Positions 35,751 to 43,658 of a stretch of DNA of 64,000 nt are shown one piece after another (within the stretch, counting starts at the first letter, position 1; each line of letters begins with the position of its first letter). A program made the translations under genes and the position numbers. The notes beneath the pieces are model-generated. The model saw only the letters and a list, made by a program, of their open reading frames with translations. It made no database searches and was not told the origin of the DNA. Source of the stretch: an uncultured Bacteroides sp. (GTDB taxonomy: Bacteria; Bacteroidota; Bacteroidia; Bacteroidales; Bacteroidaceae); contig CAQOGY010000002.1 of NCBI GenBank assembly GCA_948847595.1, forward strand, positions 496,001 through 560,000, written 5' to 3'.

Positions 35751-37571
35751 TTATTGATATGGATTCTTTGTCAAATTCGGATTATTATTAATCCAACCTT
35801 GATCTATAAAATTATAGTAGTTTCGTAACTGGAAGTTACGGGGATAAGGAGCCATATAAGCTTTCTTTTTTTCGAAAACCCATTTTCCATCTCTTGGGTC
35901 ACCCGGTTGGTGAATGACGTATGGAAATAATACATACTGTACAGCATCGGAATTATTTTCATCTCCGTCCCATAGCTTGTGTGCTATTCTCCAACGCTTT
36001 AAGTCCCAGTAACGCTGGTTTTCAAATGCAAATTCTACTCTGCGTTCACGGATGATATCATTAAGGGTTACTGACTCTAGGGGCTGTATACCTGCCCTTG
36101 ATCTTACTTGATTAATATATCCTAGTGCAGAAGGATCATTTAGTTCCATTGCCGCTTCAGCAGCAGTCAATAAAATTTCAGCATATCTGAATTGTACGTA
36201 CCATACTTCGCTGCCTCGCGAGATAGTACCAGCTGAGGCTGTTTCATCTAAGAACTTACGAATATTGAAACCGCTTTTATTGATGTTGTTGTCACTATTT
36301 TCTACAGGACCATTTAATGCGGTGATAGTGTTACCTGCCTCGTCTGTAGTGCCACAAGTGCTTGTTTCTGTTTTCCATGCTCCATTTTCCAGATATTTTC
36401 GTCCAGCCTGGAAGATAACTTCTTTGCCTTTGAATTTTGCTCCAGGATAGATGACTGTTCCATAAAGACGGGCGTCTTTTTGTGCAAAAGCGTCTTCAGC
36501 CTTATCATAATAGATATAATCACCATCATTAGCATGGGTTTTGATACTTCCATCACGATCGTTAACATATTCAAAGGCTTCCACTAAATTCAAAATAGGT
36601 GTCATAACACTTCCACCTTGGTCTTCTTTAGCTGAAATCATGATATTGGAAGTAGTAAACTGATGAGTCAGTCCCGGATATTTATAGTCTACAGCCCAAA
36701 TAACTTCTACATTATTTTCTTTAATAGTGACAGCATTATAGAAATTAACGCCTTTGTCCGCCTCTGTTTCTTGTAATTGATATTTCCCACCTTTTATAAC
36801 TTCCCGACAGGCTTTTAGGGCAGTTTCATAGTAGCCTTTAGCTTTATTTGCATCAATGCCAATTTCATTCTTGTCTGTTCGGATGGGAGCCTCCATAAGA
36901 TTGTTATATTTGGCTATAGATGCAGCATATATGGCCGCTCTTGCTTTAAGTGCTAATGCTGCCCACTTTGTAGCTCTTGCTGCATTAATTGAGGGAGCCT
37001 CCGGGAGCATATTGTTGTCAACTATCGCTGTACATTCATTGATGACGTAATTGTAAGATTCTTCTTCGGTGGATCTGGGTAAACGTAATGTTTCTATGTC
37101 CATTCCGGGAGTATATTCCATAATTTGGTCACCGACTAAAGGAATTCCTCCTAAGCCACGTATCATATTAAAATAAGTCCATGCCCGTAAAAAACGTACT
37201 TCTCCTTCCAATTGTACCTTTTCCGAGGTTTCCAGGTCTGAGTTTCGTATACTGCGTAATAACTGATTGATGTTGCGTATTAAAGTGTAAGGATAGATAC
37301 GCCATAAATCATTTGCAAATTCATTGGTTTGGTCAGGTCCACCATTGGAAAGACAAGCTTCATCTAAGTAGATGAAGGACTTGCTGTCTTCCAGCTTTTG
37401 TCCCCATCGGGCTCGTCCATAGATATTTGCCAATGCGGATTTTATCATTTTAGGATCATTAAAAACAGCTTCGTCCGATAATAGCTGGTCAGGTTCTCTG
37501 TCTAGAAAATCGGAACAAGAAGTAATAGGTAGCAAAATTGCCAGTAAAAGGAATAATTTGTATCTTTTCAT
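35751..37571 (-). CDS. SusD/RagB-family lipoprotein (enolase locus)
   Basis: 606-residue SusD-family lipoprotein with lipobox Cys19 (PITSC-SDFLDREPD). Helical SusD fold signs are the FLRAWTYFNM block and the C-terminal IRERRVEFAFENQRYWDLKRW block, ending in the typical NPNLTKNPYQ tail. It is longer than the dextran-locus SusD. The gene begins 4 bp after the SusC stop, so the pair is tightly coupled. It should form the lid on that SusC and bind the locus ligand. Confidence 0.95.
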   Translation of the reverse strand: MKRYKLFLLLAILLPITSCSDFLDREPDQLLSDEAVFNDPKMIKSALANIYGRARWGQKLEDSKSFIYLDEACLSNGGPDQTNEFANDLWRIYPYTLIRNINQLLRSIRNSDLETSEKVQLEGEVRFLRAWTYFNMIRGLGGIPLVGDQIMEYTPGMDIETLRLPRSTEEESYNYVINECTAIVDNNMLPEAPSINAARATKWAALALKARAAIYAASIAKYNNLMEAPIRTDKNEIGIDANKAKGYYETALKACREVIKGGKYQLQETEADKGVNFYNAVTIKENNVEVIWAVDYKYPGLTHQFTTSNIMISAKEDQGGSVMTPILNLVEAFEYVNDRDGSIKTHANDGDYIYYDKAEDAFAQKDARLYGTVIYPGAKFKGKEVIFQAGRKYLENGAWKTETSTCGTTDEAGNTITALNGPVENSDNNINKSGFNIRKFLDETASAGTISRGSEVWYVQFRYAEILLTAAEAAMELNDPSALGYINQVRSRAGIQPLESVTLNDIIRERRVEFAFENQRYWDLKRWRIAHKLWDGDENNSDAVQYVLFPYVIHQPGDPRDGKWVFEKKKAYMAPYPRNFQLRNYYNFIDQGWINNNPNLTKNPYQ

Positions 37572-37575
37572 ATCA

Positions 37576-40500
37576 TTAGAATTTTATGTTAAAACCTAAA
37601 CTAATGAGTCGTGTTGTGGGATATTGTATACCAGAATTGGAGGTTACTTCAGGGTCAATGCCATCTATATTCGCTAAATAGAACAGATTTTGTCCTGATA
37701 GATATACACGAATGTTTTGTGATTTGAGAAGTTTGTTAACAGTCTTTGGTAGAGTATATCCCAGTTCAAAATTCTTTAATTTGATGTAAATCACATTATG
37801 TGTCCAAAATGAACTCTTCCAATAATTGCTATGGCTACTTTTACCTGCGAGCATCGTAGGGTATTTGCCTGGTATAAGTGTACTTTGAGGATCAGAAGGG
37901 TCACTCAAATGCCATTGGTCTTCAAGCATAAATTTTGCGGAGTTTCCGCCATTAGTGAATGGGACGCGTAATTCTCTGTCTTGTGTCCATGTGGTACAAC
38001 TTGCTCCGGTGAAATCCATAGCCAGATCAAATCCCTTCCATTGGAAAGCAAAATTAAGTCCGAAGTTGAAGGCCGGTAGGCGGCCTTCAGTATATCCGAT
38101 AGGACGTTGGTCCATTTCATTAATTACCTTATCACCATTTACGTCTTTGTATTTAATGTCACCCGGACGAAGGGTTTTATTTCCTTGTTGGTCGTTATCA
38201 ATTGGGTATGAAGCAATTTCTTCCCATGATTGAAACTGACCGATAACTTCATATCCCCAGCTAATGGAATTCATCCGATGATATTTGGAGTTACGGTATT
38301 GATCCCATGAATTACCGAAAATAGGTTTGTATTGTTCCCAATCAAGATGCCTTGAGTAACTGAAGTTACCACCAATGGAATAGGATAAATCGCCTATGTG
38401 ATGATTCCATGTAAGGGCTCCATCGATACCTCTATGTATGTCCGAGTTTAAATTTTCTTTCGGAAGATCGAAGCCGGCTTCGTCTGGAATAAGTACATCA
38501 TATCTTGGAGCAGGTAATCCGGTACGTTTTCTGTTAAAGAAATCGAAGGAACCGGTCAATCGGTTGTTGAGCAACCCAAAATCAATACCGATATCGAATA
38601 ATTTGGCTTTAATCCAAGACATGTTGGTCACAGGTAATCCGCGTGGTTCAGCACCTATATAATATTCTCCGTCAATGACAGCACCTGTTTTATTATAGTT
38701 ATATCCATCCAGATAATCAAAAGCTGCATAACCGCTTACATTATCATCTCCCAGTAAACCATAAGAGGCTCTTATTTTCAGGTCATTGAGAATTGGTGAC
38801 AATAAACTACGTTTCCAGAACCCTTCTTCCGATATTCTCCATCCGGCAGAGATAGAAGGGAACAGGCCCCATCGATTGTTAGGTGGAAATTTCCAGGACC
38901 CATCGTAACGGGCAGATACTTCCAACAGATATTTTTGTGCATAATTGTAGTGTATGCGTCCAATATATCCTAAACGTGCTTCTGTCATATTCCCGTGATC
39001 ATTGAATGTATCCATTGTTTGGAAGTCAAACAAATGTAATGAATTAGAGGCTGGAACAGCATGAATATCAAAATATGGATTATCTTTTTTAAAGGATTCC
39101 ACACTTGCGACGGCATCAATTCCATGTAACCCGAAGGTTTTGTTATAAGTCAGCTGCAATTGTCCTTTTAACTCTTCTTTGCGGTACACGTTTCTTTTCA
39201 ATACCGGATTATTCATACTGAATACTACCGGATATGTATCTGTCTTTTCGTCATATCCGTATAGCTTATAAGTATTTTCTTGTGTATCAGCATATTTTTG
39301 TGAATAAAAATAAGAGAATAATCCTTTTAGCTTCAATCCGTTTAAGATTTCATATTCAGCAGTGAAATTAAGTTGGGCGACCCGGAAGGTTTCTTCGGAT
39401 TTTCCTGAAATATCATAATTTAGAATTGCAAAGTTACTATCTCCGTAAGTAGATGTTCGGGCCGGATATTTGGGATTATCATTTGCATAAGGACGTATGG
39501 TAGGCAGGTTGCGGTACAATCCGAGAAAAGGAGCTTTAATATCATCTCCTGGTACACCTGGATTCTTTTTCCGTTCGATTCGTCCACTCATAGTAGCCCC
39601 TATTTTGAATCGATCGGATACATCCGCTTCAATGTTCATTTGTACGTTTGTGCGGTTGAAGTTTCCATAATTAACTACGATAGATTCTTGCAAAGTATTG
39701 CTTACTCCTAAATAATAGCGTATTTTGTCCGATCCTCCCGAAATATTAGCGCCGACATATGATTGTGCACTTGTCCGGAAAATATAATCGTACCAGTCGA
39801 AAGGACGATATCCTTTTTCTGTACCTTGTTCCCATTTGTGCAGGTCATCCATTGTATAGAGTGGATTCTTATTTCCGGTGATAGCATCAGACTGTATGTA
39901 GCTTCTGACATATGTGGCTGCGTCGGCCGGTTGGGGATATTGCAGCATGGACTGCCATCCGTATCGCGCATTAATAGTTACTGTATTACGGCTTTTTAGC
40001 TTACCTTTCTTAGTGGTAACTACTATAACTCCATTTGCAGCTTGTAAACCATAGATAGCAGCCGACGCATCTTTCAATACAGCTATAGATTCAATATCAT
40101 TGTAATCTATCTGGTTGAATTGTCCTTCATTTTGCTGGACACCATCTATTACGAAAAGAGGAGTACCCATGTTGCGTATATTGATTTTGGTTACGGCACC
40201 AGGACCCGGAGCGCCGTCGTCATGCCTGAAGTTTAATCCGGCAATTTTACCAGCAAGTGCACCTGACGTGACAGGAGAAGATGAGCGGACTATTGCTTTA
40301 CTTTGTACAGTACTGATAGCTCCAGTTAATGTAGGCTTTTTCATGCCCGAACCATATCCGGTTACTACAATTTCATCTATTACATTGTTATCGGAAATTA
40401 GACGGACATCTATATTGGAGGCGTCTTTGATTACTATGTCCTTAGGCAAAAAACCGATATAAGAGACTATTAATATATCGCCTTTACCAGCTTCTACATT

Positions 40501-41016
40501 GAAACTGCCGTTTATGTCTGAAACGGTACCGCTATTTGTGTCTTTAAGTTTAATACTTGCTCCTACCAAAGGTTCTCCATTTTCATCTGTAATAGTTCCT
40601 GTTATTATTTTCCTGGCATTGTGATAATTGCTAGGTCCGGATTGTCGCTGAGAAATAACAGTTTCTTTGATAAGAGTTACCTGGTTGGCAACAATTTTAT
40701 ATGTCAATCCCGTATGTTTCAAGGTCTGATTTAAGATAATGGGCAACTTTTGTTGTTTGAGTTGTATATTAACCTTTTTTTCTAACAGATACTTGATACT
40801 GTCTGAATAGAGAAAAACATAGTCACTGTGTTTCTCTATTTGATTTAATACAGCTTTGATCGGTCCATTCTTTACATTGACAGATAGTAATATTGTCTCA
40901 TTTTCCTGTGCATTTATGCTCGGGATAGTCAGTATTAGAAAAAGTAATATGCTTATATATTGCAAAGCATAACAATTATTAAATCGTAATTTTTTATAGA
41001 ACTTATTATTATTCAT
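37576..41016 (-). CDS. SusC-family TonB-dependent transducer with STN domain (enolase locus)
   Basis: 1146-residue outer-membrane transporter. A signal peptide (to about 36) is followed by an STN domain (about 41-117), which contacts the periplasmic part of FecR, then a carboxypeptidase-regulatory-like domain (about 137-215), plug (ITGTITDENGEP ... VTGYGSG) and barrel ending in ISLGFNIKF. The STN domain matches the presence of an ECF sigma/FecR pair just upstream, giving ligand-dependent trans-envelope signalling. The start codon overlaps a perfect -7 box on the opposite strand, part of the predicted antisense RNA described separately. Confidence 0.95.
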   Translation of the reverse strand: MNNNKFYKKLRFNNCYALQYISILLFLILTIPSINAQENETILLSVNVKNGPIKAVLNQIEKHSDYVFLYSDSIKYLLEKKVNIQLKQQKLPIILNQTLKHTGLTYKIVANQVTLIKETVISQRQSGPSNYHNARKIITGTITDENGEPLVGASIKLKDTNSGTVSDINGSFNVEAGKGDILIVSYIGFLPKDIVIKDASNIDVRLISDNNVIDEIVVTGYGSGMKKPTLTGAISTVQSKAIVRSSSPVTSGALAGKIAGLNFRHDDGAPGPGAVTKINIRNMGTPLFVIDGVQQNEGQFNQIDYNDIESIAVLKDASAAIYGLQAANGVIVVTTKKGKLKSRNTVTINARYGWQSMLQYPQPADAATYVRSYIQSDAITGNKNPLYTMDDLHKWEQGTEKGYRPFDWYDYIFRTSAQSYVGANISGGSDKIRYYLGVSNTLQESIVVNYGNFNRTNVQMNIEADVSDRFKIGATMSGRIERKKNPGVPGDDIKAPFLGLYRNLPTIRPYANDNPKYPARTSTYGDSNFAILNYDISGKSEETFRVAQLNFTAEYEILNGLKLKGLFSYFYSQKYADTQENTYKLYGYDEKTDTYPVVFSMNNPVLKRNVYRKEELKGQLQLTYNKTFGLHGIDAVASVESFKKDNPYFDIHAVPASNSLHLFDFQTMDTFNDHGNMTEARLGYIGRIHYNYAQKYLLEVSARYDGSWKFPPNNRWGLFPSISAGWRISEEGFWKRSLLSPILNDLKIRASYGLLGDDNVSGYAAFDYLDGYNYNKTGAVIDGEYYIGAEPRGLPVTNMSWIKAKLFDIGIDFGLLNNRLTGSFDFFNRKRTGLPAPRYDVLIPDEAGFDLPKENLNSDIHRGIDGALTWNHHIGDLSYSIGGNFSYSRHLDWEQYKPIFGNSWDQYRNSKYHRMNSISWGYEVIGQFQSWEEIASYPIDNDQQGNKTLRPGDIKYKDVNGDKVINEMDQRPIGYTEGRLPAFNFGLNFAFQWKGFDLAMDFTGASCTTWTQDRELRVPFTNGGNSAKFMLEDQWHLSDPSDPQSTLIPGKYPTMLAGKSSHSNYWKSSFWTHNVIYIKLKNFELGYTLPKTVNKLLKSQNIRVYLSGQNLFYLANIDGIDPEVTSNSGIQYPTTRLISLGFNIKF

Positions 41017-41113
41017 ATCTTTGCGTAGATTTTAATTTCTCGTAATGTGAAATTTAATTTTCTCTTGATTGCCGGATGATATTGCAGTATTATCCGGCAT
41101 TTTTAATTTTTTA
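41016..41113 (+). ncRNA. Predicted cis-antisense small RNA over the susC leader
   Basis: On the plus strand, antisense to the operon, TATCTTTG at 41016-41023 is a perfect -7 box. It is followed about 45 bp later by a hairpin (TGCCGGAT 41070-41077 with ATCCGGCA 41092-41099) and TTTTTAATTTTTT, a textbook intrinsic terminator in this orientation only. A transcript of roughly 80 nt from about 41030 would be antisense to the 5' leader between fecR and susC. Established knowledge: cis-encoded small RNAs such as DonS repress sigma/anti-sigma polysaccharide loci in Bacteroides from this position. That this one does so is inference. Confidence 0.6.
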
Positions 41114-41140
41114 CAGGTCATGTTTCATAGGCAGATAGTT

Positions 41141-42319
41141 TTAGTTAATATTAATTTTCTTTGAAATGAGGATTTCGTTTCCTTTATGGGTGTATGTAAT
41201 GGGAATTACATTGGAAATATTTTTTAATGTGATGTCCAGATCTTCGAATAGTACTATTTTTCCACTGCATTTTAGACTGTATATATCTTTTTCCATCTTA
41301 ATATTTACTGCATAATGCCGTGATAATTTGTTGATGATCGTTGAAAGTGGTTGGCTCTCCAAATATAGTAATCCGTTTTTCCAACAGATATAGTTGTAGG
41401 CATTAACTTGGGTTTTATAGCAACTATCTTTACTTGTAGCAAACATTTCATTTGGTTTTAGGCAAGTTGACATATGTAATTTATCCGAGTATACCTTAAC
41501 TTTACCTTGAGCCAATACTACAGAATGTGCGGCTTCTTCTTTGTAAGAAGATACATTAAATTTAGTTCCTAAAACATGGACGTCAAAGCGAGAAGTATGT
41601 ACAATAAACGGTTTGTGTTTATTTTTTGCTACTTCCACATATGCCTCACCTTCTATGGATATTTTGCGTATTGCAGAATCAAGTCGGGCTGAATAGTTGA
41701 GGACCGTTTCTGAATTTACCCATATTTTTGTTCCGTCAGCTAAAGATAGAAAAGATGTTTTTCCTCTGGGGACTATTAATGTATGTGCACCTGCTGTTTG
41801 AGTAGATTTTCTTTCTTGTTTTCTTTCATTTTCGATGATAAAGGTGCCATTTTCTTTATATTGTAAATAAGAATATGAATCTAATGGCAATATTTCTCCA
41901 TCAGACAGAATAAGCATGATATTGTTTCCTTGTAAAATGCTGTCGATGTTTACGGATGCTTTTATAGAATGGGGAGTCGTAGGATTAAATTTCCATAAGC
42001 TTCCTAGAAGGATAATCATGAAACATGCTGCAATAGAAGCTGCATAACTCCAGCGTTTAATGGTGGAACGTTTTGTGATTTTGTTGTTAATGTTCCTCCA
42101 TATTTCTTCTTTTTCTGTGTTTGAATAAGAATAAGCATTCAGCTTCGTTCCTTTCATAAGAGAGATCGCTTCATTTATTACTTCATTTTGTTCCGGATAT
42201 TTTTTGATAAAAGAATTCCAGTATAAATGATCTTCTTCATCAGGAAAAAGCTGCCATTTAATGAATCGTTCGTCTTTTAAGAAATCGACAGGTTTGTAAT
42301 TTTGATATGGTTTTTGCAT
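41141..42319 (-). CDS. FecR-family anti-sigma factor (enolase locus)
   Basis: 392-residue single-pass inner-membrane anti-sigma/regulator. It has a cytoplasmic N-terminal sigma-binding part (1-88), a membrane segment (about 91-109), a periplasmic FecR domain with the family signature (LIVPRGKTSFLSLADGT, WVNSETVLNYSA, GEAYVEV) and a C-terminal DUF4974 domain (about 318-390). It transmits SusC occupancy sensed through the STN domain to the sigma factor. It lies between the sigma gene (119 bp upstream) and susC (124 bp downstream, a gap containing the predicted antisense RNA). Confidence 0.93.
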   Translation of the reverse strand: MQKPYQNYKPVDFLKDERFIKWQLFPDEEDHLYWNSFIKKYPEQNEVINEAISLMKGTKLNAYSYSNTEKEEIWRNINNKITKRSTIKRWSYAASIAACFMIILLGSLWKFNPTTPHSIKASVNIDSILQGNNIMLILSDGEILPLDSYSYLQYKENGTFIIENERKQERKSTQTAGAHTLIVPRGKTSFLSLADGTKIWVNSETVLNYSARLDSAIRKISIEGEAYVEVAKNKHKPFIVHTSRFDVHVLGTKFNVSSYKEEAAHSVVLAQGKVKVYSDKLHMSTCLKPNEMFATSKDSCYKTQVNAYNYICWKNGLLYLESQPLSTIINKLSRHYAVNIKMEKDIYSLKCSGKIVLFEDLDITLKNISNVIPITYTHKGNEILISKKININ

Positions 42320-42438
42320 ACTTTATCATTAAGGTATATATGATAAAGACTGCATATATTTTTTTTTATAATCATTTTTGAGAAGAAAAATCTCTCTTTT
42401 TTATTTTATTTTTTGTATGAACTTGATTTTAGGTCGTG

Positions 42439-42981
42439 TCAGTTTAGTAAATAATCACTATATAATAATAGTACAATAAATAGATCTTCCTTTTGCCGGA
42501 TTCTTTCTATAGCTCTGAAAACTAGATTACGTGTAGCTTGAGGAGTCATATCTAATAAAGAAGCTATCTCATCATAACTCATCTCCTGAATGAAACGAAG
42601 GTATATGGCTTCTCTTTGCCTTCCGGTCAACATATCAAGCAACTTTTCTACTTTATTGTGAATTTCTATTTGGTCTTCTTTCACAATCATTTGATCAAGA
42701 GTAGTAACTTTGATAGTAAAGAGATTTTTGTAGGTGTCTATTTCATCAGTAATAATCGTATTTTTACTTAAGTCAAAAAGTCTATTCTTTAACATCTGAA
42801 ATAGATAGTATTTTGTGTTATTTACCCCTTTCAATTCATTTCGCTTAAAATAAAGCTTATAAAAGATGTCTTGAATGGCATCTTTTATAAGTTCACGATG
42901 AAATCCTAATCCAATACCATATGATAAAAGGTCATCAATGTATTGATTATAAATCTTTTCTATTTTAAAATCACCGGGCAT
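42439..42981 (-). CDS. ECF RNA polymerase sigma factor (enolase locus)
   Basis: 180-residue ECF sigma factor with region 2 (about 12-75, including the KDAIQDIFYKLY segment) and region 4 (about 118-170: LTGRQREAIYLRF ... YDEIASLLDMTPQA). There is no sigma 1 or 3 region, as expected. It presumably directs transcription of the downstream fecR-susC-susD operon when FecR releases it. First gene of the AT-rich minus-strand locus. Sequence looks intact. Confidence 0.93.
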   Translation of the reverse strand: MPGDFKIEKIYNQYIDDLLSYGIGLGFHRELIKDAIQDIFYKLYFKRNELKGVNNTKYYLFQMLKNRLFDLSKNTIITDEIDTYKNLFTIKVTTLDQMIVKEDQIEIHNKVEKLLDMLTGRQREAIYLRFIQEMSYDEIASLLDMTPQATRNLVFRAIERIRQKEDLFIVLLLYSDYLLN

Positions 42982-43030
42982 TTAAGAGAAAAATAAGAAT
43001 TTGTATTAATCTTTATTTTGCTTTTTGTTT

Positions 43031-43510
43031 TTATGAATTCTCATTAGCCCGCAGACCGAAAACTTTTCCTGTCATCTGATCTACAGGTACTTTCCATACT
43101 TTGACATTCCGTACGGCAGGATCGGAATAGCTGAACTGATCTTTCGTGTAATGGCGCATGATAATGTCCAGTGCACGGCGCTTTTCCTCCATATCTTCTA
43201 TGAATTCTACTTTTCCACGGCACATTGCGCTCTCCGAGCGCATACTGTAGCTGCAAGCTACCTGCTTATGCTGATAGACAAGTTTGTGTCCGAGGCTGAA
43301 CGTGATACACACGTTGTTATTATGTTGCAGCATTTCTATTTTTCCCCCTTCGGGACCGGAATGGAGGTAAAGAGTATCGTTTTCATAACCGAAGTTCATA
43401 GGAACTACATATGGATTGCCTTCCAGGTCCGTTATGCCTACAAAGCAGGCATCGGCTTGAAGAATAATGGATTCGATTCGTTGCTTGTCTTCGATAACGA
43501 TTGTTTTCAT
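43031..43510 (-). CDS. FMN-binding split-barrel protein, pyridoxamine-phosphate-oxidase-like (NimA-type)
   Basis: 159-residue cytosolic protein of the pyridoxamine 5'-phosphate oxidase-like split-barrel group. The segment ACFVGITDLEGNPYVVPMNF followed by LYLHSGPEGGKIEML is characteristic of NimA-like and heme-utilization-like members, with CITFSLG in the core. The family binds FMN or related cofactors and some members reduce nitroimidazoles, but the exact role here is unknown. I start at 43510. A longer frame to 43552 would run into the dyad array at 43535-43618 and has no better ribosome site. It is downstream of rnr on the same strand. Confidence 0.82.
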   Translation of the reverse strand: MKTIVIEDKQRIESIILQADACFVGITDLEGNPYVVPMNFGYENDTLYLHSGPEGGKIEMLQHNNNVCITFSLGHKLVYQHKQVACSYSMRSESAMCRGKVEFIEDMEEKRRALDIIMRHYTKDQFSYSDPAVRNVKVWKVPVDQMTGKVFGLRANENS

Positions 43511-43534
43511 TCTAATGTCAGTTTTTACAGGTTT

Positions 43535-43618
43535 GTGCCAAACCTCTGGCACAGTTGTGCCATCGCATTGGCACTACTATGCCCCGCCTTTGGCACAAGC
43601 GTGCCAATAGGGTGGCAC
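43535..43618. repeat. 22-bp-period array of GTGCCA-N6-TGGCAC dyads (four units)
   Basis: Units lie at 43535-43552, 43557-43574, 43579-43596 and 43601-43618, exactly 22 bp apart, with 4-bp linkers AGTT, TACT and AAGC. Units 1, 2 and 4 have perfect 6-bp arms; in unit 3 the left arm is ATGCCC. The six central bases differ in every unit. The array occupies most of the gap between the rnr stop and the split-barrel gene start. Confidence 0.9.
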
Positions 43619-43658
43619 AGAAGAGTATACTATTAATTCGTTTTTACAGTACTTGTTT

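Noticed and set aside
41070..41099. The susC-leader hairpin as a sense-strand terminator or attenuator of the operon
   Set aside because: On the minus strand it is followed by AATCAAGAG, not a T-tract, so intrinsic termination fits only the antisense direction.
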